Source of the DNA: Onchocerca lupi
Lineage: Eukaryota > Nematoda > Chromadorea > Rhabditida > Onchocercidae
Direction of reading: 5' to 3'
DNA length: 64,000 bases
Assembly: GCA_028564675.1 (NCBI GenBank)
Contig: JAOVVO010000407.1
Coordinates: 1-64,000 of the forward strand
Under the pieces are notes generated by a model. The model had not been told where the DNA came from. It searched no databases and saw only the letters and a program-made list of their open reading frames with translations. Numbering within the stretch: the first letter of the stretch is position 1; each line of letters opens with the position of its first letter. A program made the translations under genes and the position numbers. Positions 49,968-61,255 of this stretch are shown piece after piece.

Positions 49968-52900
49968 TTATTTCTTTGACAATGTCCTTAGTACATTGAA
50001 GAAGGCACTGGCAATTTTGATAGTTGGATTCATTTCCAATTTCAAAACACTACTCCTCATGCTGTGCTTACACGAGTTTTTGAAACAATAGCACCCTTCG
50101 TTCATCTTGTGTGCAATTACAATCAATTCCCCGACGTCAGTTTCATGATAATTCTGAAAAGGAAACTAATCTATACATCTGGAAGCTGATCATTCTTCAA
50201 GATATTCACCGAAAACGGCATTTTATTACGTGTACTGATATTTTGGCCTAATTTAACTTGAGAAAAAAAAAAAAAGATTTCATCAAACTAAAACACAGCT
50301 CTTGCTCTGAGTACGTACATATTACTGTGGGTATAATCAGAATTTTCATCAGGAATTTTGAACATAATGCTAATGGAAACGTAAAACGAAGATCAGTAAC
50401 ATATCATTTCCGATTTAAATGACAGTTAACGCCATTAATGGAAGTCGGGAATAAATTAAAAAATGATAACCCAAATAGTTAATTTGCATCTCTTAATAAC
50501 ACATATGATATACCTGGAGCATTTCTAGACATGCTGTAAAATCTCCTTCAAGCAATGGCACACGAACTTTCTCCAGCATCGCTAAGCATATCCAATGGAG
50601 AAATCGTAAACGGTCAGGTGACGAAAACAACGAATCCCATATATTAATAACATCTGCAAATTAAATATTTCCAGATCATTTTCTTATAAGAAATAATGAA
50701 TTTTATATCAAAAAAAGAGATATTCACCTGGTAGGGGGAATTCTTGCGATAAAAGTAAAGAAAGCCAGCGGAATGCATAGAACTGCGGCTTGATGCCCAC
50801 ATCGACCAGATGATTATACAATTCAGGGTCGCAATTCTTCAGTATTCCATAAAATTCTACCAGAAGAGACTCTGTAATGCAGATAACGTAATGTTATGAT
50901 TTAATTCATCAAAACAGAGGCCAGGGAATTCAAGAGATACTTTTCTTCCACAAGTCAAACTATTTGAACATCTTAAAGAGAAATCGAGCTTTTATTTATT
51001 CATTAAATAACATAAAATATGCTCTAAAAGTGCAAGTCTTAATTGTGGTTTTTACGAAATTCAGCGAGAATTATGAAAATATTTAGAAATCTGAGGTGAA
51101 ACTGCCAAATATTTTTTAGCTGAGGTTATGTGATTCACCAAATTCTAGCTAACATGTATACTAAATAATGTAAGTTGAGGAATGAACCATAGTTTTTTTT
51201 TTTCTTTTTTTTTTTTTTTAATGGATGGATTCAGCGTGCAATTCTGCCCTCACTCTGCTCAATGAATAACACTGCTAGATTAAATAAAATTACCAATGCC
51301 ACAGTTAGAAGTGTCCAAAGTTTTGATGAAATTGTCCTTAATTTCGCTCATCAGCAATTGGAAACAGTAATATGTATCCGCTTCAGCCGCTTCTGCCCAT
51401 TCGCCGTCTGCATCACTTGCAAATACGTAATACAATGGGCCCATAATTTCATTCATCCCCTTAAAAGTTACAATAATCTCCAGTCGGTTAATAAATAAAT
51501 GAGTAGAAGTCTCAGCCAAGAAACAGTACATTTATAATTTCAAAATAACCTGAACATATTTAACACCGGGATTAAGTTTACTGTACATGAACAATACTCT
51601 TTCAACCACTTGCCAATGGTATTCAACATTTTCGTCAACGACATTGGAGTATTCTTTGCTGGCTGTTTTAGTTGGTGAAGCAATAAACTGAAAAAAAAAA
51701 AAAAAAAAAAAGAAAACTAAAGAATTCGAAAAAATAATAAAAAGTAAATGCGGAATATGACAAACCGCTAATATAATGGAAAGAACTAACATTTCCTGCA
51801 CTGAAATGATTGCTTGACGGAACTTCAGAATAAAGGTTTTCTTGTCGAATACGACGTGACAAATTGATTTTTGCTGCTGATCTAAAAATAAAACATAGCA
51901 AGGTTTTACAGCTAATGACGGTAGCAGTCTAATCAGTCAACAGATGAAACCACGATTTTCCTATTTAAGATTCCTGCACCACTGCGTTTGACAAAAGATT
52001 ATGTCATTAATAGCTGATACAATGAGAACAGCCATAACGGTATTCAGTTTAAATTAAGTACTGAACATTTTCTTTTTCAATCTTTCAGGAAAATTTCACA
52101 GTGCATATGCAAGGAGTTTAATAAAAATACATAAACGAAACCGCCCTTAAAAAAATTATTCAGCATTAGAAAAAACTGCATTCATTTAAATGAATATGAA
52201 CATGATGATACAAATCTTTGTTTTTTTTTTCCTCTCTGGAAAGCAAACCTATGTGGATAAGAAGTAATTCGTTGAAAAAAATCGATCTCTGGGCAAAGTC
52301 GCCGAACATCTTTGTCTATTTGAGCCAATATTTCATTGTCCTTGAAATAATTATTCCACTGACTGTTAGGATTGAGGTTTAACGGCTAAAAATAATTCAA
52401 ATAATATATCCCCTGATTAGACTCCTTAGTTTGCTGAATAGTAATCAACCATGATACTTTATCTAGATAAGCTACATCACTTCAATCCTTGAAAATAGTA
52501 ATATGAACATCCCGTCTCTTTGTTTAATTTCGTGCAAAAGTATGGATTATTTTTGCCACACAACAATAATAAGCTGAATAAAACAAAATGACGTACATGA
52601 TCTTCGGCAGTCCTATGATCTGGCGCTACAGATGACTGGTCAGGATGAACGATTACATCTTCAATAAGGCTGTTATAAATTTCGCGTTGCTTTCGAAGGT
52701 AGACGGGCCACTGCTGACGTTCTACAGGTAGATATCCAAGAAGTAGGCGCCAACATAATGGTCGCAAAGAATCAGGAACACCTAATAATGAAATGAATTG
52801 CATGTAAAAAATACAGTTTATCTAATTGCAGAAAAATTCCAATCTTTTTTGAAAATAGTAGCTGAATGATAACACTGATGTTAAATTCATAAAGCACCAA

Positions 52901-53306
52901 TTTGTTTTTAACAAAGTTTTGAAATTGATATTTTATCCGAAGTAGTTGGAATTTGGAAAATATCAGTGAAGAGCTTACTGATAACATAATTAGAAAAATG
53001 CTTTAATAATATTGGACTGATTTGGAACCTAAAATGGGATTCCTTCCAAATAATTAAATAAGTTAATGAGACCTTAAATTACAATAACGGCACCTATTTT
53101 ATACAAATATGAAAGATGAATTACCAAAACTACAGCAGAGTCTTAAGTCGCCCAAATCTATTTCAGCGTTATTCAATAATAAAACTTTCTCTAGCTGCAA
53201 CAGTCTGAAATATTATTATTTTCGGTATCATTTTCAACGTTCGCAAGCAAATCAAATTACTATACTTACAAATAACTTTTTTATACAAGAATTCACATAT
53301 TTCCAT
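49968..53306 (-). CDS. tbc-13: TBC1D13-type Rab GTPase-activating protein
   Basis: Exons on the minus strand: 53306-53270 (tentative first exon), 53157-53125, 52781-52597, 52385-52249, 51881-51791, 51687-51550, 51459-51294, 50871-50728, 50653-50514, 50153-49968. All phases close, giving 418 residues against 400 in human TBC1D13. PDSLRPLCWRLLLGYLP opens the TBC domain. QIDKDVRRLCPEI carries the arginine finger (IxxDxxR), and KYVQGMNEI carries the glutamine finger (YxQ), so GAP activity is expected. Further matches are PLYYVFASD, DTYYCFQLLMSEIKDNFIK and KPQFYAFRWLSLLLSQEFPLPD. TBC1D13 acts on Rab35 in mammals. The C-terminus is longer and more Cys-rich than the human one. The first 13 codons rest only on an ATG, a GTAAGT donor and a matching phase; other 5' exons are possible. 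Confidence 0.9.
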
Positions 53307-55270
53307 ATTGATCCAAGACTTATAGCCGTTGATATGTCTTGACTTGCAAGTGCAAAATTAGGATGAGTTGCATTTGCACTTACGGGATGATTATCTGAGG
53401 AAAATCAACAGTTAAGAACAGTTTCGAATAAGAGAAGATTAGCATGATTGAAGATATCTTATAACTTTTCCATACAAACTAATACTAAATCTTATCAAAT
53501 TTTCTCGCTCAAGATACAGGAAAATTTATCATATACATCTTAGAAGCGAAATAATTAACAGAAATCAAATTTGCATACCGTTCCTTGTATTTTTCACCCA
53601 TTGGCCTTCAGAATTTTGTCATTAACGATAGCTTTATTAACATTCCTGCAACATTGTTCCGTTCTGCACGATTCCAGTCAGGATAGAGTAAAAATATTTG
53701 CCTTTGTCCAGTGACGCGACATTTTTTCCCAAGGTTTAGTGTAGATTTTGCCTTATACTCTCTTCCTGTGACAAATGGCAAGATCTGTTTGATCCGATTA
53801 CTTTTCTACCATTACATTCTTTAGATTTTCATATATTTCAAAATTTCCACACCTTGGAGGATACCGACTCTCGCTACATTATCACCAGAACCACACGGTT
53901 CAATGTCATCAAACATACCATCACCACAAACTAATTGCGGAATTGTTTACTCAGACTGCTGAGTAAACAGTCGCTTAAGACCGCTGGCCCCGCAAAATAC
54001 CAAACGGTCCACCTCATGTCGCTTAAGAGATAAATTTTGGCTATCGGACGGGTTTATTTGTGTCTTTATTTTTGATAACTCACACAATGCTTACCATTTA
54101 ATCCGTCGCTTAGTTGCTTTATTAGTTTCAATCTTACAAATATTTATTCGACCAAATACATTCGGTTCGATGGGAGTTCTTAGTTTATTCTAACGAACAA
54201 TCTGGAAGGCAATGTACTTGAAATACTTGAAAAATAGAATATTTCTAACTTTCGACCGCGCTTATCCAAGACACCTCTATGGCTTTATTAGTTCAATGTA
54301 ATGTACCTCTGAGAAATTTTTTACGAATGAAGAACTTTATTAGCTATAATGAAGATTCAATTTTCAGCCAGAGGGCAACGACGAAATTCGGATGTAATGT
54401 CCATAATATGAGAAAGATAATATGAAAAATATATATCAGAATGAAAGATGGAAATTTGGATGTATGCACTGTTACGATGCAAATTGTGACATTGTCCGGA
54501 AAAATCAAAAAATAAAAGTTAAGTAACGGGAAGATGTCGACGAAATCAAATGAACCAACGAGCCGTTAAACACGTTTACCGCTAAAAGGATAAACATGTT
54601 TACCGCCAAAATGCTCCGATCATGGGGCGATACGTTAAGATCAAGTAAGGAGGAGGAGCCCTGAGAGGATTTGAAAGGGCTGGATTTTGAATCTGAAGGC
54701 ATTTCGAAGTTCAAGTCCGAGTTCGAGTTCAAGTTCGGCACAGATCGATGTAGCAACAGGAGCAGTTCGACAATTCAATATTCTTCTCAACGAGCGGTAA
54801 AGGGAAGAATGACCCAGTGATCAATTTACTTGGATATTCTCTAATAATTCTGTTCAACGAAGAATCACTGTTCCGTCAACCAATAAAACTCTTCTCAACA
54901 GGATTCGTCTCTGTCAAACAACAAAACAAAAAACTTTCATGACAACAGTAACGAAAATCTCATGCCAATCCCTTAAAATTTCTCGACCTCAGGACTTGAG
55001 TCGCATCTTCATAATGTATATAATTAATTCCCTTCCTGCCAGCAATGTCAGCATCAATGGCAATTGAATTTTGCAGCTTCAAATTGGGATTGGGAATATC
55101 GCTGCGATACCGTCTAAGTGACGCAAAGTCATGTGTCTCTCTTTGTCCCTGGTTTCCCGTTTTCCAGAAGTTTAATTGTTTCTTGGTTGTGTTATAAGGT
55201 GGATTGTGTATTGGTGTTCGCTGATTATCAAGATAAGTAGCGTTGGTTTCAGGATAACTAACTTTTTGCG
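53307..55270. other. Divergent intergenic region, tbc-13 / histone H4
   Basis: About 2 kb that should contain both promoters. A 6/12-bp GTTCAAGTCCGA-type repeat lies at 54709-54738. A Ser-rich minus-strand open frame (54756-54505) covers it, and its composition follows from the repeat. GGTTTCAG at 55244-55251, about 20 bp before the H4 ATG, looks like a splice acceptor, either for leader trans-splicing or a 5' UTR intron. No H4-type clustered histone promoter elements were recognised. Confidence 0.5.
54709..54738. repeat. Short tandem repeat, 6/12-bp period
   Basis: Repeating GTTCRAG-type units on the plus strand. Confidence 0.7.
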
Positions 55271-55687
55271 ATGTCCGGACGTGGAAAAGGTGGTAAGGGT
55301 CTTGGGAAAGGTGGTGCTAAGCGTCATCGCAAAGTTCTACGTGATAATATTCAAGGCATAACGAAACCGGCTATTCGTCGTTTGGCACGCCGTGGTGGCG
55401 TGAAGCGAATTTCAGGTCTAATTTATGAAGAAACGCGTAGCGTATTAAAGGTAACATTACCATGGATCTATTCATTATTATATGTTTCTAATAATATTAA
55501 ATCGTTTATTTTTATTTGTCAAATCTCGCCGTCAAAAATTCCATGAATCTCATAGGTTTTTCTGGAAAACGTTATACGTGACGCTGTGACGTATTGCGAA
55601 CATGCTAAACGAAAAACTGTCACGGCAATGGATGTTGTTTATGCTTTGAAACGTCAAGGACGTACTCTGTATGGTTTTGGTGGCTGA
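55271..55687 (+). CDS. H4: Histone H4, intron-containing, with Gly56 to Ser
   Basis: Exons 55271-55450 and 55556-55687 encode 103 codons including the initiator Met, the exact H4 length. The N-terminal tail with Lys5, 8, 12, 16 and 20 is canonical. In the core the sequence reads EETRSVLK, where nearly all eukaryotes have EETRGVLK (residue 56 without Met). TYCEHAKRK carries Cys at 73, as in C. elegans. The rest is unchanged to YGFGG. A 105-bp intron (GTAACA...ATAG) interrupts codons 60/61. Downstream of the stop I see no GGYYYTTYTNARRRCC-type histone stem-loop. Intron plus no stem-loop suggests a polyadenylated, replication-independent H4 gene. No other histone gene is nearby, so it is not in a core-histone cluster. 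Confidence 0.95.
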
Positions 55688-58618
55688 ATTTATTGATGAA
55701 GACAAGCTATCATATTTATATACTCACACTTGTAACTAACTGTTCATTGATTTCTTCAACTTTATTGCTAATTTTTAATCATATATATGATTCTATATCG
55801 ATTTGTACTATAATGTTTGTTACTCTAATGAGTTGATGAGATGGTCAGAACTATAGGCATGCAGAAAAAAGGCATGAGCTTCACTTTTGACATGAAACTT
55901 CAGCAGAAATTTAAAATAACTTCTAAATAAGATGTAGTTATAAGCGTAATGTAGTACTGACTAAGAGAATCGTATTTTTTTAAAATATCACCGTCGTCTT
56001 ACATCCCGTACTATTAATTAATGTACGATAAATTTATTGAATTCACGAAGTGTAAACATCATATAATCCGTTTTGTTAACAACACGTCCTCCTAGCAGTT
56101 TATATGTATTTTCAGATTTATCAACATTTCTTACTCCTTTTTTTTCTCCTTCTACCATGTGTTTTTTCTTTTTCTTTTTTCTTGTTTTTTCTTTTTTCCG
56201 TTTTTTCTTTTGCATTTTGTAATTACATTAGGATGGACTGCAGAATTGTCTTTGATCTTTCATTCATCGTTCTTGGTATAAATTTACTTCGGTATATTCC
56301 AGTTTTTTTTTTGCAACTATAAAATATCTCATTCTAAAATCAGAGCAGTACGTTCAATTGGAATTGCTATATTTAAATGGATATACCACAAAAGGTTAGG
56401 TTCCTGGAAAACAATATATATACCAAACTGAAAAAGAAAGAAAAAATTCAAAAGAAAAGGAAAGTTATTGTTTGTATTTTGTTTTTTGGATGTTTATTGT
56501 GTTTTGTTTAAACTGAAAAAGTAGTGGCCTGCGTTCTCTTTTTGGTTCAATCTTCACGGCTAAAAACTGTCGTCTTGAATCTCTACAAGTTGTAGGTAAC
56601 AGAGTTTAGATCAGTTCAAGCGAAGGTTTCAAGGAATGAATTTAGTTTTCGGGTAATATTTATACAGTAAATTTAAAAACATGGACAGTGATAGTATTTG
56701 ACACCAGTCTTCGTTTCGCTCTTGAATTCGTCCTGGTATGGGAATTTCCTTTATTCACAACAATAAAAAAATTTGAAAGAAGCAGCTACTGAAGTCATAC
56801 TGAGCATACATAATGTGATCTTTAGTATTAGAGTGAAAACAGATAAAAATGGATAGGAAAGATTGTTTGATAGAAAAGCTTGAAATGAGATTAATATTAA
56901 CATGTTACATGAATGCAATCTGCTTTATGTAACACACTTTTAAGTAATCTGAATAACACACATATTGATGTGGTCCTAGCGACTGGAATAAAATGCACAT
57001 TGAATTCAAAAAGTAGCAATTTTAATAGAATAGTTTATATCTATTTATATCTAGTTTGTATTCTGTAAGTTAGTTCGGAACTATTTCACCGTCTTCAGTA
57101 ACCGTTATTTTGCAATTTATCCTTTTCTATCACGAATTTATGTTGTAAAAATTATGTTTCGGTATACTTGAAACTACAAAGGAAATAATTAGTGGATTTT
57201 GCTCCTGCGAATTAGATTTTATAAAATAATTTTCAAATTAGAGGCAATAGTCATATAAACGATGTGAATATTTTAGCTTTTCTTGTTTGCCCTTTTTTTG
57301 GTCCATGTTTATAATCGGAGAGTGCAGTCTTGAATATATGGATGGAATTCTTTCTTTCCTCCTGTCGATTGTAACGTCAATCTTTCCGTTGGGATGAAAT
57401 TAAGTAAAAGACAGTTTTTTAGTCATTAATTACTATTAACAGTTCTAAAACTTGGTCATGAGATAAAACTGTGACGGAAATTTAATCCAGTGTGTGCTGT
57501 TTTCCTTGTAGGTAGTATAAATTAATGCTCGTCATTTCTTCGCACTGTTTAGAAAAAACATATGATATGATTACATAAATTACTTGAATTTTCAACTCGT
57601 ATGGTTTGGAATTTCGTCAATTAAAGTGTCTGACTTATATGACACTATCGGTGATGCGGAAACCAATACCATCGAACTTTATTATTATTTCAACAATAAA
57701 TATGATTAAATGAACAACTGCAAGAAATGATGGTGTGTTGAAATATCTAAAATCATTCCGATTTCGCTTTTATCCAGCTATTTCTTTTAACTCAGGAGAA
57801 TATATTAACCTTACCGGGATTTTCTGGAAGAAAAATAATACTGTGATGCCTGTATTTAAATCATTATCATCTTAAATTTCATATTTTAAATTCGTTTCCA
57901 CAAATTCTATAGGCTCAGGACTTCTCTTGAAATACATTCGCTCATCTGTTGTTATGCTCACTTTGTTGTAACATATGAAAATATACATATTGTTTGTAAT
58001 TGCTTTCATGAACAGATAACAATAACAGTTGTTTAGAATTTAATTGGATCGAATTAAGATTTGAAACAGTATACACTTGTTTTAAGGAAACATTATGAGA
58101 TCTGATGATTCGACAATTTCCAAACGATAAGGAAAGTCGAAATCAGAAACAGCAAAAACTGAAAATGTCTTTTGAAGTTTTATATTTTCGAAAAAAACGT
58201 GAAAGCATTTCAAGGAAAATTTTTTAATTTTGAATAAGAGGGCTCTTGAAAAACTCCTTTATTCAACTTTTAAAAATTGTTCATCAACAATGAATGAAAA
58301 TGCCGCATTTAAAGCGCATTGTTCATTTTTTAAATTTATATGCTTTTCAGTAAGATTATCAAGTGAACACATGAAGTAGTCAAATATAATACTAACTATA
58401 TTACGTACTAAAAAATACAAATTAAAACCTTCCGGTTTGCCTGGTAACAATGCATTTCGATTTTCTTAACAGCCTCTGACCAAAGAAATCTTCATTAATT
58501 ACATCAGCGCTCATTGCTTTGTCATTGTTTTTGTCTTGATAATGCTCTTTATCAGTCATTTTGGATAATGATTGAGATCGAAGTTATTTTTCTTACTATT
58601 TTTGAGATATTCGAGGTT
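55688..58618. other. Intergenic, H4 to secreted-protein gene
   Basis: Nearly 3 kb of AT-rich sequence. A pyrimidine-rich stretch near 56125-56217 produces lysine-rich antisense open frames. No splice-supported exon was found on either strand, and no repeat stands out. Confidence 0.5.
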
Positions 58619-59413
58619 TCATACTGTAATTTCTATATTTCGTTTAATTATATTCGAATTTATATTCTTCTTAAATGGGAAAGTGCAACCAATATCGAAC
58701 TGTATTTCTTCAAAGACACATTTTCCGGATCGCCACAGGAACCAATCATTTTGACGTCTCACAACATTATATGTGAAAAAAGTCAAACATTTGTTATTGT
58801 TCGAGGGACGCTTCAACATCACATACGCCGATTCAGCTTCTGGACATTGCAACGGACAATATGTCAGTATCTCATTCCGTGTTGCATCCTTCTCCTAGAA
58901 CGAGAGAAGTTTGAAAAAATTGGAATTACGTTTTCATTGGCACTGATTTCAAATTTGAATATATCAAGAAACATCGCAAGAGACTCCTAGCAAATACATC
59001 TTGTTATTATACTGGTACTGATGCTGTTGTGTTAAACATCGTTGCTAGTTCAACTAAAGAATATTTCAAGAAAAAAGCCATTGAACTGTGAAACAGCCAT
59101 TATCGTTGATTGTTGTCCTCTCAGTGTCATCTTTGAACATCAACGTACAATCAGATGGCTCCTTATCATTTGTTATTATGCAAGTGTATTGTCGAAATTC
59201 TGTAATTTCACAATGTTGCACTTCGTACAAAATACTATTATTTTGAACCAGATGAAAAAAAAAAAAAATTTTAGATCAGATTTAAAGATTCTAAATTTAT
59301 TGAAATAATATTTCGGTAAATTCAAAAAAATTCGAGAAATGAAGCATACGATTATGTTGGAACTCAGCTTCTCCACCATAAAAAAATACAAGCAATATCC
59401 AAAAACTATGCAT
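58619..59413 (-). CDS. Secreted eight-cysteine protein of unknown function
   Basis: Three exons on the minus strand: 59413-59350, 59199-59087, 58894-58619. All phases close, giving 150 residues. The start is the first ATG after a TTTTGCAG acceptor (ends 59423), which suits leader trans-splicing. Residues 1-16 (MHSFWILLVFFYGGEA) look like a cleavable signal peptide. Eight cysteines follow in the mature part, in the contexts YTC, SDCT, NGCF, TYCPLQC (two), NKCL, SGKC and DIGC, consistent with four disulfides. Conserved-looking pieces are YCPLQCPEAES and DWFLWRSGKC. A basic tail (KKNINSNIIKRN) ends the protein. This resembles small secreted Cys domains common in nematodes, but I cannot assign a named family. 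The exon 2 donor (GTTCAA) is weak. Confidence 0.6.
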
Positions 59414-59919
59414 TGAAATTATCTGCAAAATAAAATAGAATTTACGATGTTATCCATTTTAATAGTATTCAGAATCGTGTAATAAATGATATTATATGGT
59501 GCTAAGATTTGTTCCACATATCTGTACTTCATGATGGACAATTCAGGCTACTGGGATGATCTTTCATATTTACAACAACGATTTAGAATAATCCAAGAAG
59601 ACAACTACTGAAGGAATGGAAGGAACCTTTACAGACCAATTATTTGGTTTGGATTATGTATACGGTCTATAAGTCTCATCTAGAAGGAATGAATGATTTA
59701 CAGAATGCAAAACAATAGTTTTCCAGGTGGTTTGAAAATTCAAGTTGCTTGATAGAACAAATAATGGGAACAACCTGAAATGAAATATTGATGAGTTTAA
59801 TTGAACAAAAAGTGGATGAAATAAACAAAGCATTCTATTGATGTTATTCAGTTTGACCCAAAAGGATGACCTAAAAGTATCGTTATCATTGACCCATTTG
59901 TTCATCATTTTCTTATCCT
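59414..59919. other. Interval between two minus-strand coding groups
   Basis: It contains the acceptor before the secreted-protein start. A further minus-strand open segment after a TTTCATTTCAG acceptor, near 59774-59680, reads VVPIICSIKQLEF and might be another exon. I could not join it to either neighbour with confidence. Confidence 0.35.
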
Positions 59920-60927
59920 TTACTCAGGTATCCCATACGTCACATGTGATATTATGATCTCAGGTATTGATTTCTCTGCAGAATTTTTGTCTTTGTACGT
60001 TATTATCAAAGAATGACCATTCGGATCTGCGAGAAATGCTATTAATACTTTGAACTTTGAAAAATAAAAGCAGCTACAATATTATCTTTACTTTCGTTTA
60101 TTTTATATAAATTTATTATGCAAGCAATAACTATTTGCTGTCAAGTTGAAAGAAATTTATACAAAAAATGAAAAGAAGAAAAGAAAAGGAATAACGACAA
60201 GGCTGAAAGTTTCATTTCTGAAAAATTCAGCCTGGATGGCAACTCATTGCGACGTAAAGAAATGCCATAATGACGATTACGTCGAGATATGAAAATGATG
60301 ATCTACCACTGTCCTTGTAAACCGAAAAAATACTCTTCATACTGGTCGTCCAAGATCAGCTGATAAGAAAAATTGATAATATATCTTTAAACCAACAAAT
60401 GTATTGAAAAAATCATTCAATCATCGGTAGTGAAGGATGATTTCAGGAAATTTCAGCTTGATCATATCCGGTTTGCCGTTGCACTATTTTTAAGATAATT
60501 CGTACCAGAAATACTACCAATGAAATAAATACCTATTTAAAGCATTTTTATTTTTGTATCATATGAGCCAGATTATTCCCGAAAATTTATCTTTCCTTCA
60601 GTTCATGAAATTCTAAAGCACAACTGCATGCTTAGAAGACGACTTTGGATAATCTCAACAGTCTTTTTGCTATTTTAATTGTTGTTAATTTAATTTGATA
60701 CTGTTATGGATCATTCTCATGTAAGATACTAATACAACAGAAAATAATACAAAATATGCTTGTACATGATAGCTTATAAATTCTACTCATATGTGGCATA
60801 AAATTTAGGGCGAAGATTGGTAAACCGTATTTTCCCTCAATTTCGCTCCCGATAATTTGAAATTTTCCGGACCCGGTTTGCTAAATGTAACTGTTTTCAG
60901 AGTTTCAAAACAACGTGACTTCAAAAT
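59920..60927 (-). CDS. Orphan three-exon coding group (5' end unresolved)
   Basis: Exons on the minus strand: 60927-60826, 60359-60323, 60026-59920. They join in phase to 81 codons ending in TAA. Acceptors are good (ATTGACAG, TTTCTTATCAG, TCTCGCAG), and the reading frames have protein-like composition, with pieces such as TVTFSKPGPENFKLSGAKLRE, DDQYEEYFFDPNGHSLIITY and IISHVTYGIPE. No domain is recognised. No initiator or signal peptide was found immediately upstream. It may be the 3' part of the gene entering from the right edge, reached by skipping the terminal exon at 61308-61256, or a separate gene with a missed first exon. Confidence 0.42.
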
Positions 60928-61255
60928 CTGTCAATATGGGTTGAAAAAGTGGGTAGAATAATTATTACATCGTAAAAATCAACAAATTAACAAAATAACA
61001 CTATTCAATATATGCAACTATTTCGTCTTTTCATATTAAATTTCACATCTAAAAATATTTTCGGAATAAGAATGAATAATATGTTTACATTTCAGCGAGA
61101 TTGAATTTCACTTCACTTTTTGTCTTGAAAAAACAATTATAATTTTCTTGATTCTCCGACATCTAAATCAAAAACATTCATGTCATCTGCATTTTTTGAT
61201 TCAATAAATATTTAAGAAATAAAAATCAGCAGTTTCCTCCAACAAATAACCTCTG

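Noticed and set aside
54505..54756. Ser-rich minus-strand open frame as an alternative first exon of tbc-13
   Set aside because: It overlies a short GTTCAAG repeat. Its possible donor exits in phase 0, whereas the next tbc-13 exon needs phase 1.
56018..56215. Lysine-rich minus-strand open frame
   Set aside because: It is the complement of a T/C-rich stretch. This is low-complexity coding potential only.
58514..58990. 158-codon plus-strand open frame, one of the longest in the window
   Set aside because: It lies antisense to the secreted-protein exon 58894-58619 and is hydrophobic with no domain. The minus strand gives a phase-consistent three-exon gene with a signal peptide.
60280..60345. 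Minus-strand ATG with a hydrophobic stretch (VIVIMAFLYVAMSC) as a signal-peptide exon
   Set aside because: No usable donor follows, and the same region is better explained by the exon 60359-60323 that joins in phase to 60026.
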